DNA from: Gordius sp. MW1
Taxonomy: Eukaryota > Nematomorpha > Gordioida > Gordea > Gordiidae
Assembly: GCA_964036665.1 (NCBI GenBank)
Contig: OZ038532.1
Span: 7,998,001-8,062,000, forward strand
Direction of reading: 5' to 3'
DNA length: 64,000 nt
Shown: in pieces, positions 22,481 through 34,703 of the stretch
Position numbering within the stretch: the stretch's first letter is position 1
How the letters are laid out: every line of letters starts with the position of its first letter
The notes under the pieces: model-generated
What the model was told of the DNA's origin: nothing
Seen by the model: the letters and a program-made list of their open reading frames with translations, nothing else
Databases searched by the model: none
Program-made: the position numbers and the translations under genes

Positions 22481-23828
22481 AAGTTAGAAAAGACAATTAA
22501 AAAAGGTAATCAAAGACCAGATAAGCCCGGACCGGCGCCCGAATGGGCAACTGTCGTAAATTGGAATTTTCGAGAGAGCACCTCAATAATCGGGTGAATC
22601 GGGCTCAATAATTTCTATTTTATTGTATAATATTTGTTAATCCTAATTTTCATCCAAAAAAACGGTAATTAAAAATAAATTATTTTGGAAAATATTACAA
22701 GATTACCGCTTAAAATAATTCCGGTATGGCCGACCGGGCGGGATCCGGGTACAAAATTTTTAACAAATTCGACCTCTGGAATATATGCCTGTCTGTGGTC
22801 ATCGTGCTAGAATTTCATTTAGAAGTGCTAAAAAGGAAAAACTTTAAAAGTAGTAATGTTTAGTGGAAATAGATAAGGAACTCGTCCATCAACCTAAACG
22901 TTAAGACTTAGGTGGAATCAAATCCAAAATTAAGTAATCCTTGAGTTCCTAAAATATTTCATAAACAACAGTTCTTTTAACTATGAATAGTAGATAAATG
23001 CGCTCATTTCTTTTACCTTTATACCCTCCCCCCCCCCGGGCCTCTAAGAAGACACTCGTCTTGTCACCCGAGGGTAGTACATGAGATATGAGATGGGATG
23101 CCATCATAAAAAAGGAGAGATAATGTTTTTACCAGCAGCAGCAACTAAGTTCACTTGGTAGAGTAAGTAGAGATAGAGAGAGATGTCATCATACCACTTT
23201 ATATATAGAAAGTAACGTTGGAACGCCATAAATGGGCAAAAACGTCCCCTTTTTAGGTTAATTTTACGAGGTTTTACTGGGCAAAAATATATTCACATAG
23301 AGCCCTCGTCCGAGCAGGATGCTTATTATCAATCTACACCTCAAATTTTAGCTTTATAAAATAGGGCGCTTTAGGGGGAAAAATCAAATTTAACCTAAAA
23401 TACGTCGAGATTATTATAAATTGAAAAGGAATTAAACGATATTTTATAATAAGCCGGGCCTGAAAAGGACCATATAAAAGCGCGGACCGGGCCTGGGTCT
23501 AAATATTAAGAATAATTTTAATTTACTTGGCCTTATACTAAAATTATATGGAATAGGAACAAATTTAATAGCTCGAAGGTAAAAAGTAATATATTTATTT
23601 AAACAAAAATCTGGGATTTAAACATAAAGGGTATAATTCGAGGATATAGTTGAGTATTAACTTTTATGTTTGAAAGTTGCGCAAATTATAGATGCTCTCC
23701 GAGGATGAAAGAAGTTAAAAACTATGGTAAGATTTCCTAAATATTTCCATGCAAGATAATCCTGATTCCTCTTGGATTAGTCATCCACCTATAAGCAATC
23801 CTGTTGAGGTGTGCAACCTAGAGAAATG

Positions 23829-23995
23829 CATGGGCGTAGCCAAGGGGGGGGACAGGGATAGGCGGCTGGCCCATCTAAATCCAAAACACCTTTAAAATTT
23901 AATGTAATTATGGCTAAAACTTCAAAAAATTATCATTTTGCCCCGCCCTAAATTATTATTGCCCCCTTCTAATTTAAATCCTGGCTACGCCCATG
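23829..23995. mobile_element. Family B MITE, copy B14
   Basis: Ends CATGGGCGTAGCCAAGG and CCTGGCTACGCCCATG with the usual poly-G, CATTTTGCCCC and core. Its flanks (GAGAAATG / AAATTATA) do not give a convincing TSD. GGGCCTG-rich family K fragments lie on either side at 23440-23540 and 24390-24450. Confidence 0.85.
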
Positions 23996-24801
23996 AAATT
24001 ATATATAGGTGAGGAACCTGCTGAAGCAGATATAAATATTTCAATTTGGGAGGGTGAAGTCGCAGAAAAGATTAAAACTCTAGTGAAGTTGACACCTATA
24101 TCGGATTTAATCTAAAACCTAGGAATGTTCAGTTAGATGTGATTTTATGGTGGAAAGAACATCAACCTGTGCTAAATAATTCAACAAAAATAGTTATTAA
24201 ATTTTTGTCATTTTTAAACGACAAATTAAATTAATTGCCATGTGCAAATTTTATAATTTCTGATCAAAACCGATGTTATATGATCTAGCTTAGGAACTTT
24301 ATGAACGGTACAAAATGTATTTCATACAAAAATAAATAATTTTTAAACAACGTTGATTTGTTTATACTAGTACGTAATTTTATTTGCGGGCTAGGTGCGG
24401 GTCGAGGCAAATTATGTGTGGGGGTATGGGCCGGGGTCGGGCCCGGGCCTGAACCTGAAATTTCGCCCCTTACACGTCTCCCTAATTCTGACCTTCGCGA
24501 TGGGCTAAAGGGTAGTTCGCATTTTGCAGCGCGTATACGAAATTTACTTCGATAAAAAATAATTACGGTTCAACTTTAATTTACAAACAAACTCAAAATA
24601 TAAATTTTAATTTATATAACTATGCCTTCTAAAAAATTTAAAACGACATTTGACGAAAAAGAACTTATAATTTGAGTAAAAATAAGAAATATCATGTATC
24701 TGCTTCTGAAAAATGTGATAACTATTTTTAAAAACCAACAATTTTATTTTTTTGCAGGCCGATATCAAAAACATTTTCTGTTTAAATTTCAGCGTAGCCG
24801 C

Positions 24802-24972
24802 CATGGGCGTAGCCAGGGGGTGGTAGGGAGGGACGACTTCGCCCCCTCCCTTTAAATAGAAAATTTCTTAAAAATTATTAGAAATAGCTAAAATTTCCAA
24901 AAATTATCATTTTGCCCCTCCCTAAATCATTATTGCCCCCCCCCTCTAAATCCAAGCTTAGCTACGCCCATG
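24802..24972. mobile_element. Family B MITE, copy B15
   Basis: Ends CATGGGCGTAGCCAGG and TTAGCTACGCCCATG; 8-bp TSD GTAGCCGC / GTAGCAGC (7 of 8). Confidence 0.9.
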
Positions 24973-24980
24973 GTAGCAGC

Positions 24981-27672
24981 AATATTAAATTTTCGGTTAA
25001 AGCCAAAACACATTTATCTGAAGCCTAGTTTATTTCTCGTCTTGGTTCCATATATAATAAATCTAACGATCTTCTTTATTACGCGAATTAGCATTCTTAC
25101 ACAAAATCACACATTTTTAACCGAGAGGGGTTGTCAACTTTGATGAAATGAACAGGTGCAAGTGTGTATGTATATATTTGAAAGCTAATGAGTGGGCTCT
25201 GTTCATACAGTGCCGACAGCATAGTGAATTCAAGACGAAAAGTGCTTGTCAATTATTAATAAAAAATAAATCAAAATAGATATTTTTAGTTGTGAAAATA
25301 AACTTTTTAACAATTAAAAAAATAAATAAATTAAAATAAATATTTTTAGTTGGTAGAAGATTGCAATGAATGCGAGGGGGGATGGCATTTAAACAGTGTA
25401 AATCCGAAACTTGAATCAAATCGCAAATTTTATAACCCAGTTTGCTATTTATTAAAAAAATTTGTTAGATTTTAGGGGAATGGCAAAATAAAAAATTGCA
25501 TCTCAAGAGGAGTATTTCCATGAAAAATAAGATCTTAACGGGAAGGCGCAAATCACACTAATAAAGATAATTGTATATTTTTGGAAATTAATATAATTCA
25601 GAAAATAAAATCTATGTGTAATAACTCTCTTATATATAAGTTTTGCGATGTTTTAAGTATCGTTCTAGAAAAGAATGCGAAATGTAACTTTTTGACAGAA
25701 TAAATTTTTATTCAATAGATACAAAAAAAGATTTTTTAAATAAAGCAGGAGCAGGTCTTTGCACCATCCTTCCCAAATTCCATATGCATTTCAAAAATTT
25801 CTTCCCACCTCTCTTGTTTAAATAATCAATTTAATTTCCTCCTCTTCAATTACTCACTCACTATGCTCCCCTCTCAACTCTGCTAGTCTTAAAAGTATAA
25901 TCTCTAAATTCTTGAGTATTTTTGAAAGTAATTCCTTCTCATACATAAACAAAAGAATATGTAAATAGCATATATATATATTCAAATGTATCCCTTCTGC
26001 CTGCATGCTAAATGCTCAAGCTGTTGCTTCATTTAATGATGTTTTGGAAGAAGTTTGGTTTAAATAAAACCTCATCAAATATCAAAACTGGCTGAAGAAA
26101 TTAAATTAAAATCTCTTATTTATAAATTAGTTTATACATTCTTCTTTTAGACAAACAACCATTAAGTTTTAAGCCCATTTTTACATTTATTGAATGTCAA
26201 AGCTGATATCATGAAACTATTATTAGAATATAAATTATCAAAAATTTTAATCTAAATCATACAATTTTTTGATACACAAATAAATTATTGTAGTAAAATT
26301 AAAACACCTTTAATTTTAAAAATTGAGTTGCCTTGCATATAATAATATTTTTATATAAGAAATGATCAATAGATCAAAATATAAATCTAAATCAAAGAGG
26401 CAATAATAATTGCATAATTAAGTTGAAATTAAACCACATTTAGTTTTAAAAATTAAGTTACCTCGCATATTATAACGTTTTTAAACAGGGAATTTTAGAT
26501 ATATACAATTAAATGTGCTATAATATTCCAGTTTTAATAGTCAAAAAAATAATAAGAAATCTATTATTGAAGATTCTAACAAAAAATATCACAATATATT
26601 TAATTCATACAATTTTTATATGATATAAATTGATATTTACCGTTTTATTGATTGAATTTGATGTAAAAATGCTCAATACTAAACAAAGCATATGGTAAAA
26701 TTAAATAATGCGATAGAAGTGTTTAAACATTTTGCATCTCAAGGAAAAGGAATTTGTTATGATCTCTATAATTAACACGTATAGAAAACAACTTTTGGGG
26801 TTTAAATTTGTTCATTTTATGACATAATAAATTATTCCAAATTTTTGAGCCTAAAGTATAGCTTGTAATGGAGGTAAGTATATTGGTTTAATGAGAACCG
26901 TAATTTCTCTTTATTTAGGGTATTAAGTTAGCATTTCAGTTAAATTAAATTTAAATATTAAAGTATCATGCTGTAAAATATTAGTAATAGTGCCTCAAGT
27001 GACAAGTAAATTACCGAACTGTATAGTTGATAGTGCCTCGGGTGATAAATAAATTTTTGTTAATTGGTATTAACTTAGATCATCGGAAGTATGTACACCA
27101 TTATCATTCTTTCGATCTTATTCTATTCCTGTACCGCATAACAATCATTATACCATTAGAACGCGAATAACAAACCATCCTATTTTGAAATGTATGTATA
27201 ATTTGACAGACAATAGCATATATTTTAAGGTTCAAATCACTAGCATTTTCTCATTTTTTTAATACTTTTTAAAATCTTAAAATAATATGTAACTAAACAT
27301 CCCAATTTAATATAGTTACTCAAAAATTGTAATAAATTGAGATGGCAGAAATAAAAAAAGATAAACATCGCCGACCTATAAAAGACGATTTGGAATGGAA
27401 TCAAATCCTGGAGTAAGAAGCTGTACATAATTTATATTAATCTGCGGTGAGGAGCAAATCGTTCAGGGACAGGTGATGAATTCAACAGATGTCTAGAAGC
27501 TTGTATATGTGAATCAGAAACCCTTTCTAACTGTGTGTACAGAAAGCAAATCACGAGACGATAATAGTTAATTTTCAAAGCAATGGAAAAAAAATACAAA
27601 AAATATTACAGGAAGAAAATAAAATTAATGGGAAATAACCACGTATAAAAAGATACCTGGTAAAATCATTGA
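24981..27672. other. Long AT-rich stretch, no gene recognised
   Basis: No repeat end, splice-linked ORF series or RNA gene could be recognised. A weak ATG-plus-donor at 27342-27412 is noted under rejected items. The sequence looks like decayed intergenic DNA or a very long intron. Confidence 0.35.
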
Positions 27673-29039
27673 TAGTGATGTGAAAAATCCTAAAAAAAAT
27701 TCGGTCTCGTCTAAGACGAGAATTTGAAAAATTGAGACGAGAATTTTGACCTTGAGACAAGACGATACGAGATTTTAATATCGAGATCTTGTTGTAAAAA
27801 TTTTCTTTATTGATCATCATAATTACGTCTAGTATATTTAGTTTGTATTTTGATATGTATGATTCACATTCAGGATGTTAAATATAAATTTATATAATTG
27901 GGATACATTAGATATTGTACAATTTATATACCCAGGTAAAATTAATCTAGAAATTAAATTTTCGTTAATTTAGCTTGTTCAATATAATATGAGTAGCTTT
28001 TGGGGCATAAATATAATTATTTCATTACATTTTTATATCTTTAGACATATAATTTAAACATATAGAAATAACAGGAATTTGTAAAGTTGTAAATATTACT
28101 TTTCATAGCGGGCACCCATAATTTTTAGGCAACAGAGGGTAATCACTTTTTGCGGACAGGTTATGCAAATAAAAATGCACCAAGCTCAGGCCGAGCTATG
28201 AGCAATGAACAAATATTTGGCTCAATATTTGCTTAAACAGGTGTTATTAATAACAATATTAGAGCGTTTATTTAAAATATTTAAAAAAAGGTTAATAAAT
28301 TATAATGTTAAAATTAAAAATATTTAAAAGATAAGTAATATCAGCTATAATGTAAAAATCCCTTACAGTATAAATGCAAGCGAATCGAATTTGGTCTAGG
28401 GCGAGGTCTAACTTTTTAGCAAGAAAAATGTATATTTGCTAGACTATTAAATTTAATACGAGCCTTAAGGAAAATTGTACACTATGTTGCGTCGACGCTA
28501 ATGCAAGCGTGAGGGAAGGGAGGAGACGAGTGACGTAAGGACACGTTCTGGGTAGGGGGCGGCCCAGGGGTTATCAGGGGGGGGGGGGTGCAATGGGGAG
28601 GGGGGGGGGGTGCAAAGAAGGGAACATAGGTGGCATTGGTCAAACTCTAAGCAGGGAGTGATAAAATATATACCTTTTTGGCCTAAAAGTTTGCCAACCA
28701 CAACATCAGTACGACAAATTTACATAATAGTCACAAAAATTAAGAATCAAGTGAGGCTCAGAAAAAGGACAAAATGGTTGATCTTTGGCTGACGAATAGT
28801 CATCATTTAATCTCAGCCAAAAAAAAACTTTTTCCCAAGAAAATGTATAATTAAAACTAAGGTACCAAAATGGTCAAAATCTGCGGGCATAGAAATGAAA
28901 TTAATGGCCGGGGCCAGACAAATTAAATTTTAACTGCGATCATTTATTATATAGGCGGCAAACATTATAGAAAAATATTAGTTTGGCCTCGAGCCGGGAT
29001 CAGAAAAATTAAATATTGTGAGACGAACTTAAAAAAGTA

Positions 29040-29390
29040 TGATCAATGAAAATAAGCTGCAAAAATAAATAGCAATGTAAGCAGTGGTCATCATTAATTT
29101 ACAGGGAATTTTTAATCAGTTGCACAATTATCTGTTGTAAAGCAACAACCTATACTAATTACCAAGAGAAATTTAAATATAAAGGTAATCAGACGGGCTT
29201 AAAATATTAATGTATATTCGGCTCGGGCGAGGTAGAAATAATTAAGGACCAGCGGTTATTAGTAAATAAATATGCGAAAGCAAGATAAAAGTCTATTGCA
29301 AAAGCATATGTCCACTGCCTTTAAAAATCCGTCTAAGTTTCCATAGCAATTCTTAATTAATTACAAGTTGGACACAATGCATGAAAAAGA
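29040..29390 (-). repeat. Family J repeat, copy 3
   Basis: GGTCATCATTAATTTACAGG, AGTTGCACAATTATCTG, AGCAACAACCTA, CGGCTCGGGCGAGGT and AATCCGTCTAAGTTTCC follow the same order as 20975-21215. The GTCCGTCC end is lost. Confidence 0.55.
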
Positions 29391-29594
29391 TAAGATAAAA
29401 TAGTAAAGTGGTGTACAAGCGATATTAATAACATGTTTTTAAAGGTTTTTGATTAAAAAAATTATTCGTCATTTTAATTTTGCAAAAATGTTTTATATAT
29501 ATGTTCAATTTATTAGCATAAAGCAACAAATATTGTGAAGACGAATTTTATAATCTAAAACAAAGAAAAATGTCTATATTTTATATATAAAATA

Positions 29595-29939
29595 CTAGAT
29601 GAACCCGGCAAACGTTGTTTTGCTTTGCCATTTACCCGGGTGTATTAAATTGTGTTGGAATTTTAGGGCATATATGATGATAAAGCGGTTATTGAAGTAA
29701 AAATAAAGTTTGACGTCAATATGTTCTACTTCCATTGTTCTATTTCCGTATTCAGTGCAACGCGTACGAATACTCGAACTATTGGACCGATTTGGCTCGA
29801 ACAAATCTTAAAACATGCTCCGGAGTGTGAGGAATAAACTGTGAGATTTTGAGCCAAATTGGTCTGGTAGTTTTCCAAAATTGGTGGCGGCATACATATA
29901 TACACACATATATACATAGTTTCATTTTTATACATAAGA
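29595..29939 (-). mobile_element. Non-autonomous Helitron, 345 bp
   Basis: On the minus strand it begins TCTTATGTATAAAAATG and ends in a hairpin (ACCCGGGTAAA...TTTGCCGGGTT) followed by CATCTAG, inserted between A and T. These are the classic Helitron termini (5' TC, 3' hairpin then CTRR, A/T target). It shares the block GGCTCGAACAAATCTTAAAA with the copy at 34704-35497. Confidence 0.88.
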
Positions 29940-30391
29940 TTTATCGAAACGTGTCGAGACTTCTCGTCGAGACCGAGATTTTTCTAGCGAGACGATACGA
30001 GATACTCATAATCGCACCTGGATTTTGTTATCGAGACCGAGACTAGATCGAAACCTAATGATAGACCGACAGGCTTAAAGATCGGATAAGCATATACAAA
30101 TTCGACGTGCAAGTAGCTGACACCTCTCAAAGCCGCAAGAGTAGAAGGGATATTAAATTTTTTTTTAAAGTTTATTTGTTAAAATTATAGATAAATTATA
30201 AAAGACGCGTCAAATAAAATTATAAACTATACTGAAATAGCTTCACCCAGAGGATCTTCCAAATTGGCCAAGAATCGGATAAAACGATTTAAAATTGTAT
30301 TTGGCTATAAGAATACCAAGTCTTTGTTTCAATAAAAAGGATACAGAATGTTTAGACGGGAGAGAACGTCTTCCTACCTCTTTAAAAAAAG

Positions 30392-31108
30392 CTAAGGCCT
30401 GTTTGCCAAAGGTGCCTGAACACTAAGCGACCAATGGAATAAAATTGTTTGAGAATAATAGGGCTCTGTATTTATTGTTTTACCCCTCTCGGCAACAACT
30501 AAAGAATCATTGTTGTTGTTAGAGGGGGCAAATAGGTCAATACAGGTGAAGTCCCATTTATGGTGAAGGCCGTTGCTCCTTGGGACAAAAAAAAATTTAT
30601 CAGGACGCATACGTCCCTCCAGGGAGGGGTCCGATAGCTCCAAGATGGATAGGATCGTTGCCCTCTTTAGAACACTTTGAATTAAGGCATTGTCCTTATT
30701 GTGTCGAACAAATTTAAATTTGTTGGCCAGGCAGTGTAAGGGATGCTTGGCTTGTTCGTCTATGAGTGTGCTGCAAATGCAATTTCCGCAAAAAAATGGC
30801 TTCGAAAATTTCACCCCAAGCCTGAGAGCTATGGGCGAAAGTTCCGAGTCCTCCAGCATCATCCCGTTGAGACAGCTTGGGTAGACTTCTAGCCATTCGT
30901 GACCTGAGCCATTAAACAAAAACGACCTTAAATTAGAACACTGGCTAGCATCGCTACTCGATATTAAATAATCAACGGAGCGCAACACGAGTCCGGCATC
31001 CCGATCTCTTTGTCGTGAGGTTTGTGGCAAAGGTGTTGCGGGATAGGTGTTGTTTACCCATATAGCTAAAGGTATGGGTAAAAGCGGGTGTTCTTCAACC
31101 GGGTACAA
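30392..31108 (-). pseudogene. C-terminal part of a mobile-element reverse transcriptase protein
   Basis: An open frame of 238 codons. It has GHEWLEVYPSCLNG, then ALRLGV, a Cys/His cluster CGNCICSTLIDEQAKHPLHC, and RMRPDKFFFVPRS...WDFTCIDLFAPS. This order (WL.ALP, ALR.R.G, CxC...H...C, RPD..., WD.TC.D) is what I know from the C-terminal region of a family of reverse transcriptase proteins common in invertebrate genomes; the RPD/WD motifs may belong to a nuclease-like fold. The matching RT half lies at 37497-38640 on the same strand, separated by inserted elements, so the two are probably halves of one split gene. The recall of the family is from memory. Confidence 0.65.
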
Positions 31109-31342
31109 CTTAAAAATGATAGGATTTGTATGATGAAATAAAGGAGACTAGAGATATTGAGTTAGGTGAGCGAATTCCTTAATTATCCGATAGCTATGAG
31201 TATTTAATTTGATATTTAAAATAGATTGTAAAATAGATTTAATAATTTGTTCGAAGAGGTTTAAAATTTCCGAATGTAAAAAGCACTTGAAGAGCGAAAA
31301 CAGTGCTGAATTTTTGAAATATTAAATAGATTATTATATAAA

Positions 31343-34300
31343 CTCGGGCCTTCGGCCCTCGTGGGAAGTGGGAGAAGGGAAGGGAAGAGGGGAAGGGAAG
31401 GGGGGACGACTCATCTGTACTTCGTATAAATGTATCATATTTGCTATGCAATTTATGGGCGAGAAAGGTGGGAAGGGGCGAGAATGCCTATATGGGGGTA
31501 TTAAATGCCTAATGATTAATTAATTATTTATACAAATTTTCCATTATAGGCAAAATTTAATATAGGCAAAATGTAATATAGGCAAGGGTTAGGGTTAGAT
31601 TTAGTGTTTGCATCTAGTTGCGTATTACATTAGTTTTTATGGCCTTTAGTGATTATGGGTCTAACAAACATTATATTATAAAACAACACAATGTTAAGAA
31701 TTTGCAGAATTGTTGGGAAAAATTTTTTGTTGAATTTGAACAATTTTTAATTAAAAAAATAAAAAATTTGGCCAATGGTCACTTTTTCTCTATTGGTCAG
31801 TACCAACAGATACTCTATAAGTCAATGATAGCCAAAAAACCGGAAAAAAATTTTTGATGCTCACTTTGGCCAATGGTCATTTTTTTCCATTGGTCAGCAG
31901 CCAGCACACGGTAAAAGTGGATATAAATTCAAAAGAGTAAAAAAAACGAAAAAAAATTTTCGAATCACATTTTGGCCAATGGTCATTTTATTCCATTGGT
32001 CAGCAGCCAGCGGACGGCCAAAAAGTCATAATAGCAATGGTCGGAACAGGAACAATCATAATAGTAAAAAAAAAACGAAAAAAATAATTTCGATTCACAT
32101 TTTGGCCAATGGTCATTTATTCCATCGGTCAGGAGCCAGCGGACGGCCAAAAAGTCATAATAGCAATGGTAGTAACAAACAATCATAATAGTCAAAAAAA
32201 ACGAAAAAATAAACTCGGATTCACATTTTGGCCAATGGTCATTTTTTCATTGGTCAGCAGCCAACGGACGGCCAAAAAGTCTTATTATCAATGATAGTAA
32301 CAAGAACAATCATAAGAGTCAAAAAAAACTCCGGGATTCTAACCCAAAAACTAGTTAAATTGCATAGCAATTAAAAGTAAACAACTTTTATTTATGTTTA
32401 TTATATAACATTGGTCAGCAACCAGCGGACGGCCAAAAAGTCATAATAGCAATGGTAGAAACAGGAACAATCATAATAGTCAAAAAAAAACGAAAAAAAT
32501 AATTTCGATTCACATTTTGGCCAATGGTCATTTTTTTCATTGGTCAGCAGCCAGCGGACGGCCAAAAATTCTTATTATCAATGATAGTAACAAGAACAAT
32601 CATAAGAGTCAAAAAAACTCCGGGATTCTAACCCCAAAACTAGTTAAATTGCATAGCAATTAAAAAGTAAAGAACTTTTAATTGCTATGCAATTTATGGG
32701 CTCGTTTTTTGTTGTCCGTCCGTCCGTCCGTCTGTCCGTCCGTCCGTCCGTCCACCCCTATCTATTTGCATTGGGTATATTAGGTTATCGATTTTTTAAA
32801 TTAATGCATGAGAAAGAGGTGCCCCACCCCTCATCTCTATCTCCCTCGCTGTGTTATTTTTTAAATTAATGCATAAGAGGTGCCCCACCCCTCATCTCTA
32901 TCTCCCTCGGTGTGTTATATACAAGATTTGTTAAATTATCTATTATATAATAAACATAAATAAAAGTTGTTTATTTTTAATTGCTACTTTTAATTGCTAT
33001 GCAATTTAACTAGTTATATAATAAACATAAATAAAAGTTGTTTACTTTTAATTGCTACTTTTAATTGCTATGCAATTTAACTAGTTATATACTAAACATA
33101 AATAAAAGTTGTTTACTTTTAATTGCTATGCAATTTAACTAGTTTTTGTTATATAATAAACATAGATAAAAGTTTTACTTTTAATGCTATGCAATTTAAC
33201 TAGTTATATAATAAACATAAATAAAAGTTGTTTACTTTTTAATTGCTATGCAATTTAAGTTTTGGGGTTAGAATCCCGGAGTTTTTTTGACTCTTATGAT
33301 TGTTCTTGTTACTATCATTGATAATAAGAATTTTTGGCCGTCCGCTGGCTGCTGACCAATGAAAAAAATGACCATTGGCCAAAATGTGAATCGAAATTAT
33401 TTTTTTCGTTTTTTTGACTATTATGATTGTTTCTGTTTCTACATTGCTATTATGACTTTTTGGCCGTCCGCTGGCTGCTGACCAATGTTATATAATAAAC
33501 ATAAATAAAAGTTGTTTACTTTTAATTGCTATGCAATTTAACTAGTTTTTGGGTTAGAATCCCGGAGTTTTTTTGACTCTTAAGATTGTTCTTGTTACTA
33601 TCATTGATAATAAGACTTTTTGGCCGTCCGCTGGCTGCTGACCAATGAAAAAAATGACCATTGGCCAAAATGTGAATCCGAGTTTATTTTTTCGTTTTTT
33701 TTTGACTATTCTGATTGTTCCTGTTACTACCATTGCTATTATGACTTTTTTGCCGTCCGCTGGCTCCTGACCGATTGAAAAAATGACCATTGGCCAAAAT
33801 GTGAATCGAAATTATTTTTTTCGTTTTTTTTGACTATTATGATTGTTCCTGTTCATACCATTGCTATTATGACTTTTTGGCCGTCCGCTGGCTGCTGACC
33901 AATGGAATAAAATGACCATTGGCCAAAATGTGATTCGAAAACTTTTTTTTCGTTTTTTTTTGACTATTATGAATTTATATCCACTTTTACCGTGTCCTGG
34001 CTGCTGACCAATGGAAAAAAATGACCATTGGCCAAAATGTGATTCGAAAATTTTTTTTTCGTTTTTTTTACTCTTATGAATTTATATCCACTTTTACCGT
34101 GTGCTGGCTGCTGACCAATGGAAAAAAATGACCATTGGCCAAAGTGAGCATCAACATTTTTTTCCCGTTTTTTTTGGCTATTATTGACTTATAGAGTATC
34201 TGTTGGTACTGACCAATAGAGAAAAAGTGACCATTGACCAAATTTTTTAATTTTTTATTTAAAAATTGATCAAATTCAACAAAAAATTTTTCCCAACAAT

Positions 34301-34661
34301 TCTGCAAATTCTTAACATTGTGTTGTTTTATAATATAATGTTTGTTAGACCCATAATCACTAAAGGCCATAAAAACTAATGTAATACGCAACTAGATGCA
34401 AACACTAAATCTAACCCTAACCCTTGCCTATATTACATTTTGCCTTTATTACATTTTGCCTATAATGGAAAATTTGTATAAATAATTATTTAATCATTAG
34501 GCATTTAATACCCCCCTATAGGCATTCTCGCCCCTTCCCACCTTTCTCGCCCATAAATTGCATAGCAAATATGATACATTTATACGAAGTACAGATGAGT
34601 CGTCCCCCCTTCCCTTCCCCTCTTCCCTTCTCCCCCTTCCCACGAGGGCCGAAGGCCCGAG
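31343..34661. repeat. 3.3-kb inverted-repeat (palindromic) CCAAT-hairpin element, family D
   Basis: Both outer ends carry the same hairpin, CTCGGGCCTTCGGCCCTCG at the left and its reverse complement at the right. The left arm (31343 to about 32680) reads inward through a CATCTGTACTTCGTATAAAT block, GGGTTAGATTTAGTGTTTGC, an ORF-like block, then the CCAAT-hairpin tandem array. The right arm (about 32680-34661) repeats these in inverted order and adds the GTCCGTCC microsatellite, GAGGTGCCCCACCCCTCATC pairs and the TTGCTATGCAATTTAACTAG tandem. The right arm equals the single unit at 17221-19118. The right end abuts the Gypsy LTR exactly. No transposase is found. Confidence 0.8.
31618..31857 (+). 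other. ORF-like block conserved in all three family D arms
   Basis: A frame beginning with TTG or an equivalent start is open for about 79 codons and includes AFSDYGSNKHYIIKQHNVKN and NCWEKFFVEFEQFL. The same frame is open at 18552-18848 and 34074-34391 (minus strand) with only a few changes (N/K, E/D, I/N). It runs into the CCAAT array. It could be a captured gene scrap or simply sequence conserved because the copies are young; I do not recognise a protein family. Confidence 0.3.
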
Positions 34662-34703
34662 TTATAATGATTAAGTTTTGTTTGTAATTTGTTTTATTTC
34701 TAA

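Larger units (their letters stand above)
27673..30057. mobile_element. Family E non-autonomous element, copy 1, with nested insertions
   Basis: Left end TAGTGATGTGAAAAATCC followed by repeated GAGACGAGAATTT / GTCTCGTC motifs; right end GACTAGATCGAAACCTA preceded by GTCGAGACC and CGAGACGATACGAGA. TSD ATCATTGA / ATGATAGA (6 of 8). Sequence inside the left end (ATTGATCATCATAATTACG to GATTCACATTCAGGATGTTA) matches copy 2 at 40730-40790. A Helitron (29595-29939) and a family J segment are nested in it. No transposase ORF. Confidence 0.7.

Noticed and set aside
27342-27412. Possible first exon MAEIKKDKHRRPIKDDLEWN with donor GTAAGAAG
   Set aside because: Only 24 codons; no continuation exon was found in the following AT-rich sequence.
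28498-28701. Pro-rich minus-strand ORF
   Set aside because: Produced by two poly-G tracts near 28580 and 28600; no coding support.
31586-31600. TTAGGG-like telomere repeat
   Set aside because: Only two units (GGGTTAGGGTTAG) inside the family D element; not a telomere tract.
31983-32195. ORFs within the CCAAT-hairpin arrays (for example GRPKSHNSNGRNRNNHNS)
   Set aside because: Translations of a tandem non-coding repeat that stay open by period length; the repeat is also open on the other strand.
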